Assembly (NCBI GenBank): GCA_041391225.1
Contig: JAWKOL010000003.1
Coordinates: 361,724-425,723, forward strand
Direction of reading: 5' to 3'
Length of the DNA: 64,000 nucleotides
Origin: RI-153 sp041391225
GTDB lineage: Bacteria; Chloroflexota; Anaerolineae; Caldilineales; Caldilineaceae
This document shows, piece after piece, positions 35,227-45,361 of the stretch. The notes under the pieces were generated by a model. The model ran no database searches. It worked only from the letters and a program-made list of their open reading frames with translations, and had not been told where the DNA came from. The number at the start of each line of letters is the position of its first letter. The first letter of the stretch is position 1. The position numbers and the translations under genes are program-made.

Positions 35227-36093
35227 TTACGCTCGCCCAGATTGCATTGCATTCCAGTGTAGCGACACTAGTAGTTCCTCGATTTTCACCCGGTCAGGTA
35301 CCGGTGGGAGAGATGTAGTGGCCTCGGCTGCGGTAAGTTCTGCCTTCAGATCGTCGATTAGCACACACAACTCCGGATATGTGAAAAGCCCTTCTTTTAC
35401 TTGAAGCAACCACTTGGCGTCCGGTCGGTAGACATGGACAAATCCTTCGCGGAGGATCTCGATGCCCATGCGATAGAGGCGCAGCAGATGCAGTGCGTGC
35501 TTGGTATCGTACCCATGCCGTTCCTCTAATGCAGAGCGTTCAGGATTCCGTTCGGCGCGCCACTTCTGATAGTTCTGCCAGTGTTTGTTGGCAGCGCGAA
35601 AGGCGCGCTCCTGGTGCGTGTTGGGAAAGCGCACCCCGCCGCGTTGATGCGGTTCTGCGCCGAATTCTTCAGGCGTCGGCTGATGTGACGGCGGCTCATG
35701 CAACCAGCGGTAATGCGTTTCCATACGTTGAATCTGGCTTTCCGCATAACCGGCGTAGGTTCGAGCCACCTGCTGCGATAGGAAGAGATCTCGATGATTG
35801 CGCAACTCTACGCCATATTCGTCGATGAAAAGAATGTCCTCATCCCGCGTCCACAACAGATCCAGCATGTTGGGGTTGTTGGCCATCGCCAAGTTGACAA
35901 ACTTGGACAGGCTGTAAATCACCGTGTCGTTGGTCCTGTCTTCGGATTGTTCAAAGTGAGACAGCCCGATCAGATAACGGCGCGGCGGGATGCAAATACC
36001 GCGTACATCTACGTCACTATCGGCATCCGATGTGCCAAATGCACGGCTACCCCAGAGGACTTTAAGAATCGTCGCCTGCGCAAGCCAGTTCAT
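35227..36093 (-). CDS. Predicted nucleotidyltransferase (COG3541/YcgL-type), first of a tandem pair
   Basis: 288 residues. The polymerase-beta-like core is GSRAFGTSDADSDVDVRGI (15-33) with Gly15-Ser16 and metal-binding Asp27 and Asp29. DVRGICIPPRRYLIGL and VIYSLSKFVNLAMANNPNML follow, typical of the family, and the C-terminal half is helical (YDTKHALHLLRLYRMGIEIL). Proteins of this group occur in phages and genomes; their substrate is unknown, though a role in modifying tRNA or proteins has been proposed for related folds. Its ATG overlaps the stop of the upstream nucleotidyltransferase (ATGA). Confidence 0.8.
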   Translation of the reverse strand: MNWLAQATILKVLWGSRAFGTSDADSDVDVRGICIPPRRYLIGLSHFEQSEDRTNDTVIYSLSKFVNLAMANNPNMLDLLWTRDEDILFIDEYGVELRNHRDLFLSQQVARTYAGYAESQIQRMETHYRWLHEPPSHQPTPEEFGAEPHQRGGVRFPNTHQERAFRAANKHWQNYQKWRAERNPERSALEERHGYDTKHALHLLRLYRMGIEILREGFVHVYRPDAKWLLQVKEGLFTYPELCVLIDDLKAELTAAEATTSLPPVPDRVKIEELLVSLHWNAMQSGRA

Positions 36094-36896
36094 ACATCCA
36101 CTCCACCTGTCAATCGCACCTGTACCAGGAAATCATTGAGCGCAGCGCGGTTTGTCGGCTCCTGCGGCAACGAGGATTTTTCGTAAGCAAGCTGTAGAGC
36201 ATCCTGGAGCAACTGAAGGGCCTTGTCGTGTACGTCGACATCCAGTGGCACCGATGTCTTCTCGGCTACTTTCAGATCGATCAGAGACGTCAATTCGGGC
36301 ATTGCGTAAGCAGACGCCAACCACGGTAGATTTGCGATTACCTCGCCGGTCTGCAAAAGGTGCAACCCGGTGAGACTGACGCGATAGGCGTAGAGTAACG
36401 GCTTAATATGCCCAGCCCCCATTACCGCTTCCTTGCGCCACATGCGCCACTGATCACGCGCGTAGCCGGCGTAGGCATGATAGGCATGACGGGCAATCGT
36501 ACCGTTGCGCACTAGATGCCGCAACTCGTCGATCCTGGGCGTTTGCACGATGACCAATGGCGAGAACAACTGCTCTAGATAGTTGCCGTTTTGCCGCAAC
36601 AGCAACGTGAGGAACTTGGCAAGATCATGGCTGACCAGGTCGATTTCCAGTCCTTTCGTATGCCAAGTGTGGTCAAGTGTGAGAATGGGCGCATCCAGCC
36701 CGAGAACTTTTGTGAGGGGTAACAAATGTGTACCACGAAGATCAATATCGCTGTCTGATGAGGCAAAACCATAAAGATGGGCGCCACTCACCGCAATCAT
36801 CAAGAATGGGGCTGTGCTAGCTGTGGTTGCAATCTCAGCCAACAAAGTTTGATCTAGATGAGCGGCGCCCTGCCCTGTGGGATACTCGTTATTCAT
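36090..36896 (-). CDS. Predicted nucleotidyltransferase (COG3541-type), second of the pair
   Basis: 268 residues with the same fold as its neighbour: VSGAHLYGFASSDSDIDLRG (36-55) carries the Gly-Ser start and Asp50/Asp52, followed by THLLPLTKVLGLD and LEIDLVSHDLAKFLTLLLRQ, and a helical C-terminal part (GHIKPLLYAYRVSLTGLHLL). The two are diverged paralogues translated from overlapping frames, so they probably form a heteromeric enzyme or act in sequence. The gene reads toward 36090. It lies just downstream of the propeller and chaperonin genes on the same strand, with a short gap of 12 bases, so they may be one transcript. Confidence 0.78.
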   Translation of the reverse strand: MNNEYPTGQGAAHLDQTLLAEIATTASTAPFLMIAVSGAHLYGFASSDSDIDLRGTHLLPLTKVLGLDAPILTLDHTWHTKGLEIDLVSHDLAKFLTLLLRQNGNYLEQLFSPLVIVQTPRIDELRHLVRNGTIARHAYHAYAGYARDQWRMWRKEAVMGAGHIKPLLYAYRVSLTGLHLLQTGEVIANLPWLASAYAMPELTSLIDLKVAEKTSVPLDVDVHDKALQLLQDALQLAYEKSSLPQEPTNRAALNDFLVQVRLTGGVDV

Positions 36897-36908
36897 TACA
36901 GTTTGACG

Positions 36909-37790
36909 CTATACCATCTCCGGCGCGGCGTATTGCGTCTGCGGCGCAAAGTGGACCTGATTCAGCGCCGTCAACCCATCCTCATCGCCCGCCAGGATCA
37001 CACCGTCGCCAGGGCGCAGCACCAGCACCGGCGCGCTGTCGGTCACCGGCTGCCACTCGACGCCGTCGGCGGAGTGCCACAGTTCGTCGGCAGCGCTGAG
37101 CAACCAGCCGCCGTCCCACGCACACAGCGCGTTGACCTGTTCCGGCGCGGATGCCAAGCGGCTGAACGAGCGACCGCCATCCGCTGAACGCCACAGTCCG
37201 TCCATTTCGCTGCCGGCCATCACCACACCGTCTTCGTGGAAATTGGGAGACACAGCCAGAATCTGGTAGACCAATTCGGGGCATTCGGCGCGCCGCCAGC
37301 CGCGCCCGGCATTCGGCGAACGGTAGACGCCCTCTTCGGTGGCTGCGAAGACAATCTCGCGCTGCGGCCACTGCCCTTGCGGGGCAAGGGGCGCCCACGC
37401 CAGCGACAGCACCATGTAGTTGCGCAGCCCGAAGTTGCAGGGCGACCAGTAGCCGCCCCGATCCGTGGTACGCAGGATGCCTTCCCCTTCGGTGCCGGCC
37501 AGTATCACGCCACTGTGCGCTACATTCGGGTCCGCCGCCATCACCAATACGGCAGAATGGCAGCCACTCGTCCACGCTGCCTGCCAGTTCTGCCCGTGAT
37601 CCGCGGTGTAGGCGACGCCGTACGGCCCGCCGCCAACCAACACCCGCTGTGACAACGCCAGCGTGCAGGCCAGCCGCTCCATCGGCTGCAACACGGGGCG
37701 CAGTTCCTCTTCGCCCACCTGGAAAAGACCGTGCGGGCCTGCCGCCCATTGCACGCCATTGGCTTCGCTGATCGATAAGATGATGGCCAT
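36909..37790 (-). CDS. BNR/Asp-box beta-propeller protein coupled to a chaperonin
   Basis: 293 residues, with no signal peptide or membrane helix. Repeated blades of the form G-x-x-x-G-V-x-x-S-x-D-x-G-x-x-W are visible: GGPYGVAYTADHGQNWQAAW, GTEGEGILRTTDRGGYWSPC, ATEEGVYRSPNAGRGWRR, GSEMDGLWRSADGGRSFSRL and SAADELWHSADGVEWQPV. This is a sialidase-like or Ycf48-like cytoplasmic propeller, not obviously an enzyme. The ATG at 37790 follows the stop of the GroEL-like gene after a single base, so the two are translationally coupled; a start at 37832 inside that gene is less likely. A folding or assembly partner role is a reasonable guess. Confidence 0.72.
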   Translation of the reverse strand: MAIILSISEANGVQWAAGPHGLFQVGEEELRPVLQPMERLACTLALSQRVLVGGGPYGVAYTADHGQNWQAAWTSGCHSAVLVMAADPNVAHSGVILAGTEGEGILRTTDRGGYWSPCNFGLRNYMVLSLAWAPLAPQGQWPQREIVFAATEEGVYRSPNAGRGWRRAECPELVYQILAVSPNFHEDGVVMAGSEMDGLWRSADGGRSFSRLASAPEQVNALCAWDGGWLLSAADELWHSADGVEWQPVTDSAPVLVLRPGDGVILAGDEDGLTALNQVHFAPQTQYAAPEMV

Positions 37791-37791
37791 G

Positions 37792-39420
37792 TTACGGCTC
37801 CAAACTTTCTTTCGGTTTGCGATGATAGACAATCGTGTCGGTGCTCAGCGCCATCAACGCGCCGCTGGATGCCGTCTCCAGCACAGCGGCAAGGACATCG
37901 GCCACGTCGAGCACACCGGCGCGGTAGGCGTCGACCATTTGGTCGGTCAGCGCGTCGTAGGCCATGGGCGATCCGCCCAGGCGCACCCGTTCCACTACGG
38001 CGGACGGGGCGCTGTTGCCGCCGTTCTGGGCGATCTGTCGCAACGGCGCACTCAGGGCCCGGCGCACCACTTCGACGCCCATCATCTCTTCGTCGTTCAT
38101 GTGGAAGGTGGGCAGCGCCTCTACAGCGTGAACCAAAACCGCGCCGCCGCCGGGGACAACGCCGCTTTTCTGCGCCGCTGAAAGGACCTTCACGGCGCGT
38201 TCGGCGTTGTCGGCGCGCACGGCGCGTTCCGTCTTCGACGCGGCGCCCACTTTGAGTGTCCCCATGCCGCCGGAGAGCGCGGCCAGCCGCTTGAGCAGCT
38301 TGGGCCGATCTTCGTCGTCCTGGGGCAGGGGATCGAGTTGGGCGCGCAGTTCGGCCATGCGTTCTTGCACAGCCACCGTTTGAATCTGTTCGGGAAGGAT
38401 TTGCAGCATCTTGGCGTCCACTTCGGCGCGCAGGGCGACGCCCACGTGTTCGGCCTTCGCCTGCTGGGCGGAGGGGGTAAAGCCGCGCCCTAGCACCGTG
38501 GCGCCGGTGAGCAACGCCAGATCGTCCAAAGCGGTGCGTCGTTCGTCGCCCACCGCTTTCAGGGTGACGCCCACCAGCGACATCTTCTTCTTTTCGGCCT
38601 GCTGGTTGGCCACGAGGGTGTGCAATGCCGTGTCTTTGAACGAGTGGGCCACGATGGCCAGCGATTTCTTGCCGTTGCTCATGGCCGCCTGCATCAGCGC
38701 TACGATCTCTTCGGCCTTGGTCAACGGCGCTTCGGAGATGGCGACGGCGCACTCGGTGTGGATGGCCCGCTTGTGCGACGCATCGGTGTAGAGGAGATAG
38801 CTGGCGATCTGCGCTTCGTAGTTGGCGCCGGGGAAGTAGACCCGTTCCAGATACGGCGCTACGAACTTGTCCACGTTGACGCGTGCGTCTTCGCCGAGCA
38901 AGTAGCTCATTTCGCCCAGGATCGCGGCCATCGGCTTCTCTTTGACGATGGTATAGGCGACGGCGGTGAGTTCGTCTTCGTCGGCCACAGGGCGGGCCTC
39001 GCTGCGGATGTACTCGATCACCGCCTGGATGGCGGCGCGCACGCCGTTGCCGATCCACACGGGGCTGGCGCCGGCGGTGGTCATGCGTAGCGCCTCGTTG
39101 AAGATCGACTGGGTGAGCAGCGCCGTGGTGGCGCCGCCGTCACCGACGCGGCCTGTCACCCGCCACACCAGGCTACGCATGAGCATGGCGCCCACGTCGA
39201 TACGCGGATCCCCCAGGCTGAGGATGCGCCGCACCACCGTGGCGGAATCGTCGAGCATCTCGGGCATGCGCGAGTGGTCGCGATCATTGATCACCAGCCC
39301 GCCTACCGGTCCTAGCGTAGGGGCCAGCAGCCGGGCGATGGCGTCGATGCCCGCCTTGAAATGCTTGTGCGTTTGATCCGGGCCGGCAATGGTGGCCCTG
39401 CGTCTTCCATTGCGTTTCAC
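37792..39420 (-). CDS. Divergent GroEL-like chaperonin
   Basis: 542 residues aligned over the whole length of group I chaperonin. Equatorial features are LLAPTLGPVGG (about 33-41), VTGRVGDGGATTALL with Asp94 for the GDGTTTATV ATP motif, and VVPGGGAVLVHA near 412 with the upstream RADNAERA keeping the catalytic Asp398 equivalent. The C-terminus shows ALSAPLRQIAQNGG and MVDAYRAGVLDVADV. It differs from GroEL by the altered ATP motif, a modified apical domain and no GGM tail, and it has no groES gene nearby. It is followed one base later by a beta-propeller gene, so it may be a specialised paralogue. The function is inferred, not shown. Confidence 0.83.
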   Translation of the reverse strand: MKRNGRRRATIAGPDQTHKHFKAGIDAIARLLAPTLGPVGGLVINDRDHSRMPEMLDDSATVVRRILSLGDPRIDVGAMLMRSLVWRVTGRVGDGGATTALLTQSIFNEALRMTTAGASPVWIGNGVRAAIQAVIEYIRSEARPVADEDELTAVAYTIVKEKPMAAILGEMSYLLGEDARVNVDKFVAPYLERVYFPGANYEAQIASYLLYTDASHKRAIHTECAVAISEAPLTKAEEIVALMQAAMSNGKKSLAIVAHSFKDTALHTLVANQQAEKKKMSLVGVTLKAVGDERRTALDDLALLTGATVLGRGFTPSAQQAKAEHVGVALRAEVDAKMLQILPEQIQTVAVQERMAELRAQLDPLPQDDEDRPKLLKRLAALSGGMGTLKVGAASKTERAVRADNAERAVKVLSAAQKSGVVPGGGAVLVHAVEALPTFHMNDEEMMGVEVVRRALSAPLRQIAQNGGNSAPSAVVERVRLGGSPMAYDALTDQMVDAYRAGVLDVADVLAAVLETASSGALMALSTDTIVYHRKPKESLEP

Positions 39421-39532
39421 AGAAACACCTACCGATCTCTTGGTTGGATTCGTGGGGTGGCTTGGCTTAGTTCACGATAACGGACGTGTCGCCGTAGACA
39501 TTCTACTGAGGATAGTGGGTGTGTCAAGAAGA

Positions 39533-39665
39533 TGGGGATTGGGGATTTGTGATTAGGTCTGTCAATTGGGCAACGAATAGACAATCAATGTTGTCATTCA
39601 GAGCAAGATGCGTCCATTCGCTTGCATCCTGCGAGGCCCAATCACCAATCACAAATCACCAATCC
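39533..39665. repeat. Dispersed ATTGGGGATT element, family 1, copy 1
   Basis: Left arm GGGGATTGGGGATTTGTGAT (from 39533) and right arm CACCAATCACAAATCACCAATCCC (ending near 39665) pair around a core that begins TTAGGTCTGTCAATTGGGCA. Related units are at 46627-46766 (opposite orientation) and 52427-52565. It lies upstream of the chaperonin gene and just after the threonine synthase stop. Confidence 0.75.
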
Positions 39666-39675
39666 CTCCTTCCCC

Positions 39676-40848
<1,173 letters not shown>

Positions 40849-40949
40849 GCCGATCCTCCGAAGAAGAGAAGAATGATGAATGAAGAATGGGTTACGTTTG
40901 TTGGTTCGCAAACGCCGCCGAATCCTGGTTACGTATCACGGATCACGAA

Positions 40950-41928
40950 TTACGCATTACGTCTCTTCTCCCACACTTCGGGGTTGCAGATATCCTTTGG
41001 TTTTTCGCCGGAGAAGAATTCCACCAGCCGAGCCACTGCCATCTGCTCGATGCGGGTGCGGCCTTCGCTGGTGAGCGAAGCGGTGTGCGGTGTCACCAGG
41101 ATGTTGGGGTGGTTGCGCAAGCGTGAGTCCGCGGGCAGCGGCTCGGGATCGAAGACGTCCAATGCGGCGCCGGCCAGCTTGCCACTTTCCACAGCGGCGA
41201 GGACGGCATCGTCCTCTACCAGGGGACCGCGGGCGACGTTGATCAGGTAGGCGCCGTCCTTCATCGTTGCGATGCTGGCATCATTGATCATGTGGAAGGT
41301 AGCCGGGATGGCGGGCGCGTGCAGGCTCAAGAAATCGGCTTCGGCGATGACTTCGCCCTGTGTGCGCAGGGTGACGCCGAACGCCGCCGCCTGCTCGGCC
41401 GTGACGAAGGGATCGCTGCCGATGACGTTCATACCCAGCCCCAGGCCGCAGATCTGCGCCACGCGGCGCCCGATGCGGCCCAGGCCGATCAGCCCCAACG
41501 TCTTCCCCTGCACCTCGCAGCCCATGAGGACGGTACGCGGGCCAAACTTGCCCGCAGCCATGTTGACGTCACCTTGCTTGATGCGCTTGGCCAGGTTCAG
41601 CAACAGGGCCACGGCGTGTTCGGCGGTGGACTCGGTGGGGCCGTCGGGCGTGTTGCAGACGACGATGCCGCTCCGGTGGCATCGGCCAAGTTGACGTTAT
41701 CGATGCCGATGCCCGTCCGCGTGACGATGCGCAGTTTGGGCAGTTGATCGAACAGGGCGCCGTCGTAGCGGATCGCCGAAGACGCCAGGATCGCCTGTGC
41801 CGGGCTTGGCGTTGGCAATTGGCGAAGCTTGGCGCGACGGGGAAGAGCAGAGCAGCGCCGGACAGGCGATCCAGGGCGTCCGACGTCAACGGCGCTTCGA
41901 TCCAAACGTGGGTAAGGTCGTTCGTCAT
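40950..41928 (-). pseudogene. D-2-hydroxyacid dehydrogenase (SerA-like), two frameshifts
   Basis: The ATG at 41928 starts TNDLTHVWIEAPLTSDALDR. The frame then changes near 41835, continuing as LPKLRIVTRTGIGIDNVNLA, and again near 41675, where one base is missing (GCGGC for GCNGGC), to a third frame with NTPDG-like text and AVALLLNLAKRIKQGDVNMA. The last part is fully conserved: GLIGLGRIGRRVAQ (NAD-binding), INVARGPLVEDDAV (catalytic Arg), and VTPHTASLTSEG (catalytic His). The third frame runs to 40950. Joined, the protein has about 325 residues. If intact it would act in serine or 2-keto acid metabolism; as read it is broken. Confidence 0.82.
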
Positions 41929-42051
41929 GGGATCATCTCGGGTTTTGTGTGCGGTGGGATAAGGTGGAGGTTATTGTAGCGCAGGTGGGGACACAGGACC
42001 AATCTACAGTGAGTACAGGAGATTGCGCACAGGATCGCAAAGCTCTACCGG

Positions 42052-42917
42052 TTATTGGGTAGCGACAAAGCGAAGAAAATCTCGCATCTTTTCTTTGTCG
42101 CGGAATGAGGCATCCAACCTATCACCGTTTGTGAATCTGACGAGAACTTCGTATTTTCGGAACTCCCCCAGAACCTTCATAGATCGGGTGAGCATCTACA
42201 AATGCAAGGGCCTCTGAGATTGTGGCGAACTCATTGACGCGCCCATAGAGCGGCACCACCAAAATGCGCCGAATCGACCGCCCGCTGCGATCCAGCGCAA
42301 CAAAAAACCGATCTGATATTGTTCGGCATTTGCCCGCACCAAATGCTCAGCAACGGCCTGCATAGTCCTTGCGTCTGCAGATTCAATTTGCCTGGCCGGC
42401 AGCAAAGACTCGATCCGGCGTCGCCTCGTCAAAGTGTACATCGATCTGCTGTGAGGCAAATGCTTCGAGCAACGATGCGTAGGGGAAGTAGAGGACGTGA
42501 AATCCAGCGATTCAAGCTGTTCAAGAGACGCACGGGTGAACTCACCGGCAAGCACAGCACCCAGGAATGGATTGTTCCACTGGTACTTCTCAGCCAGGGG
42601 TAGGATCGCCCTTGGATCTCCTGGACCTTGTTGCGTGAATGCTTTGTATAACGACGCCAAGCAGCCTCAATGAATGCAACCGGCTCACCGATCACATGAT
42701 CAGCGCCATTGCGTTCGATAACAAAGTCCAGATCGTGGGCGTTGCCGTAGTGATCTACCCACCGCACTTTGCGACCTGGCCTGACTTTGCGCCGACGGCC
42801 TTGATAGTCCAGGTACAATCCCTGTTCGTTGCAGAAACGTTGCAGCGGGGGATGTATCACCGATTCCAGTAATAGACCAATCGCTTGTCCAAACTTATGC
42901 GCTGGGGATTTTGCCAT
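42052..42917 (-). pseudogene. Type II restriction endonuclease-like gene, several frameshifts
   Basis: Starts at 42917 with AKSPAHKFGQAIGLLLESVI and continues RWVDHYGNAHDLDFVIERNG, then PVAFIEAAWRRYTKHSRNK, a PD-(D/E)xK-like core (Asp in DLDFVIE, Glu in FIEAAWR) known from restriction-like nucleases partnered with DNA methylases. After QEIQ the frame changes near 42600 (ILPLAEKYQWNNPFLGAVLA), near 42495 (HVLYFPYASLLEAFASQQID), near 42390 (ARQIESADARTMQAVAEHLV) and again near 42310, ending in LDASFRDKEKMRDFLRFVAT with the stop at 42052. Four or more shifts mean it is inactive unless these are errors. It lies 9 bases after the methylase stop. Confidence 0.75.
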
Positions 42918-42926
42918 GCTTACCCT

Positions 42927-44224
42927 TCAATCCACAGCAAGCTCTTGAGAGGGACTCTGTGCTTGCGATTTTTTCCACCGTGTATTGCGATCTCGCAACT
43001 TCTCGAAATCAAATCGATTAAAACCGGATGCGACAGCCAACTCACCGATCCACCGATCAACAGGGCAATATACGCCGTACGGGGCAGAATCGCCGATCAC
43101 CCAGCACATTCTAGCCCCAGGGCGGCAGATGCGCCGCAGTTGTTGCATCGTCAAGGCGATGTCTCGAAAATAGGCGGCGACCATCGTGTGGTAGTGTTTT
43201 TTGCCGCCATGGCCTTCCCGAACTACAGCCAGTTTTTCGGGTCACCGTCGCTAACTCGTCGTGGATTGGGAACACCGCAGGAGAAGTCAGTAGTTCGTCC
43301 AAGTCATACTTTCTTTGGATGCGTGTTGCGATGACGAAACAATCAAGTGCCTGCGCACAGCATCGTGGATCTCACCCCAACTACTGACTTCCAGAAGGTC
43401 ATCTCAAACCGAAGTGCGTCGGCGTAATCGTAGTTGTTTGCGTACGGTGGAGAGGTGATCACAGCATCGACGCTGTTTTCTGCGATGACCGATGCAGATT
43501 CACGCGCATCGCCTTCGATGATCTGCGCCATCGCGTCCATTGCGCAACTGCATCCAGCGCATGTCATGCAACATGGTCTCCACCTGACGTCGCAAGGCAA
43601 CGTCGGGGTAACAACCTGCTTCTGGTCTTGTTGGGCAAATGTATTGCCATTGCGCCGTCCCCGCGCTCGAAACTGGACGCAATATTGCCGTGATCGCCAT
43701 CCAGGTCAATTCAGAAGCCTCAGATCCATCGGCATTTTGCTGCCACGCCATTCGCAGCGCATGTAGCCGCGCCAACCATTCCGGCGAAAAACTTCGCTGA
43801 ATCAGGCTGGGGTATACAAAGCCATCATCTTTGATTTCTGCGGCGATTTCTGCGGCGTCGTCGATTACTTTTTGCACGAAGGCAGAGAATCGCTCATGCG
43901 AAGACGACCACATCAACTTGGCACGCGATACGTTAGCCACAGTTGAGTGCGCTTCGATACCCAATCCGAGAACGCCGACCGAGTCGCACACCAGAGGAAC
44001 CGTCCCCGAACCCGCAAATGGGTCCAGCACGACATTTCCATCCCCCAATGCCCAGTCGTTCAACACCTGGTTCACCCAATCTGCCGAAAAGCCACTGAAT
44101 AGCGAAACCAACGATGGACAGGCAAGCTCATGTTGTCGACAAACGATCCGGAGCGTTCGGTCTTCAGATCGATAGGCGGAGGAACAATATCTTCAAGTAA
44201 AGGGAGTTGTTCAACATCGCTCAT
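42927..44224 (-). pseudogene. DNA adenine/cytosine-N4 methyltransferase gene, several frameshifts
   Basis: The ATG at 44224 gives SDVEQLPLLEDIVPPPIDLK. A shift near 44097 leads to GFSADWVNQVLNDWALGDGN then VVLDPFAGSGTVPLVCDSVG, the SAM-binding motif I. Further shifts near 43620 and 43380 precede AVITSPPYANNYDYADALRF, the catalytic motif IV TSPPY, and RKYDLDELLTSPAVFPIHDE; the last part, GARMCWVIGDSAPYGVYCPV, is in another frame and ends at 42927. The order motif I then TSPPY is that of an N6/N4 methylase. It is the modification partner of the nuclease remnant downstream. Its start codon overlaps the LysR stop. Confidence 0.78.
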
Positions 44225-45160
44225 GGCTTCAGTATACCATCCGTAGTGCGGTTCATCACATCTTCCATCAAAGTCGGATACTGCCCCACCAACGACGACA
44301 GAAACGCCCGCGCCGTGGCCTTGATCGGGCGGTCGGCGCGCCAGAGGAGTTCGATGGGGCGGCGCAGCGGCTGTTCCTCGATAGAGAGCAGGTGCATGCG
44401 CCCTTCGTCGGCCTCGCGACGCACGGCGCAGCAGGGCAGGATCGACGCTTCCATGCCCTCCATCACGGCCAGTTTGATGGCTTCGGGATCGTCGAATTCG
44501 GCCACGATCATGGGTGACACGTCATAGCGCCCGAAGATCTCGTCGGTCCACGCGGGCGGGGTTGCGCGGCGAGTACGTGATGAAAAGCTGCTTGTCCAAC
44601 TCGCGCACAGACAGGCTTTCGCGGCGACGCCAGGGGTGATCGCCGCCCACTACCACGTGCAACTCCGAATCTTGCAGCGGCAGGTGATGCAGGCGCGGCG
44701 TCGGCGCCCATTCACCTTCCACGAAGCCAAGATCGATCTGATCGGCCAGCAACGCCTGTGCGATGGCGTCGGCGGATTCCGTCTGCAGCGACACGCGCAA
44801 AGACGGATACTGCCTACGGAAGTTGCGCACCCACTGCGGCAACAGGTACACCGCGGCAGTGGACGTGGCGCCCAGGTTGAGCTGTCCTTCGCCCAGGTGG
44901 GTGACGTCGGTGACGGCGCTTTCGGCTTCGGCCAGCAGCCAGAGGACGCGCTTCACGTAGTCGAGCAGCGTTTCGCCGGCGGGCGTCAACGTAGCGCCGC
45001 CGCGTCCGCGCACAAACAATTCCGTCCCCAACTGCGCTTCCAGATCGCGCACATGCTGGCTCACCGCCGATTGCGTCAGGTACAACTGATCCGCGGCCGC
45101 CGTGAAGCTGCCCGTCTCGGCGATGGTGGCGAAAATGTTGAGTTTGTGCAGGTTGAGCAT
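44221..45160 (-). pseudogene. LysR-family transcriptional regulator, one frameshift
   Basis: The ATG at 45160 starts LNLHKLNIFATIAETGSFTA, a classic LysR helix-turn-helix (AADQLYLTQSAVSQHVRDLE). The ligand-binding domain proceeds intact to YSPRNP; there four C residues stand where three are expected (about 44565), shifting the frame to an early stop at 44522-44524. The original frame continues as AWTDEIFGRYDVSPMIVAEF and runs to 44221. Joined, it has about 312 residues, the family length. It is divergent from the tandem-thioredoxin gene at 45362, and its stop overlaps the methylase start (ATGA). Confidence 0.83.
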
Positions 45161-45200
45161 GGGAAGCTCCCAGAAGACGGCGTACAATCCATTAGCGAAA

Positions 45201-45217
45201 CTTATAATAATGATAAG
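45201..45217. promoter_or_regulatory. Candidate LysR-type operator
   Basis: CTTATAATAATGATAAG, an inverted repeat CTTAT-N7-ATAAG containing the T-N11-A pattern typical of LysR sites. It lies between the LysR start and the divergent gene. Confidence 0.45.
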
Positions 45218-45227
45218 CGATTGGGCC

Positions 45228-45256
45228 TTGTTCGCCAAGCGAGCGGGGCGTATAGT
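45228..45256 (+). promoter_or_regulatory. Promoter of the tandem-thioredoxin gene
   Basis: TTGTTC (45228-45233), 17 bases, then TATAGT (45251-45256). A divergent TTGGCG-17-TATCAT on the minus strand overlaps it and may serve LysR. The transcript would begin just before the 14-bp tandem repeats. Confidence 0.55.
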
Positions 45257-45264
45257 GGTGCCAC

Positions 45265-45320
45265 AGACGCAAACACATAGACGCAAACACATAGACGCAA
45301 ACACATAGACGCAAACAAAC
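45265..45320. repeat. Four tandem 14-bp repeats in the leader of the tandem-thioredoxin gene
   Basis: Unit AGACGCAAACACAT repeated three times exactly (45265-45306) plus one copy differing at its end (45307-45320). They are downstream of the -10 box and upstream of the ribosome site, so they are in the 5' leader. Confidence 0.9.
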
Positions 45321-45361
45321 GAGATTCTCTCGCAAACAATTCTTTTGGAGGAAAAACAACA

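Noticed and set aside
37541..39058. A 505-codon minus frame overlapping the chaperonin
   Set aside because: It is in a different frame on the same strand, rich in Arg and Gly, and unlike any family; the chaperonin frame is aligned end to end with GroEL.
45265..45320. Possible CRISPR array
   Set aside because: Units of 14 bases are directly adjacent without spacers and no cas genes are near; the same applies to 61176-61257.
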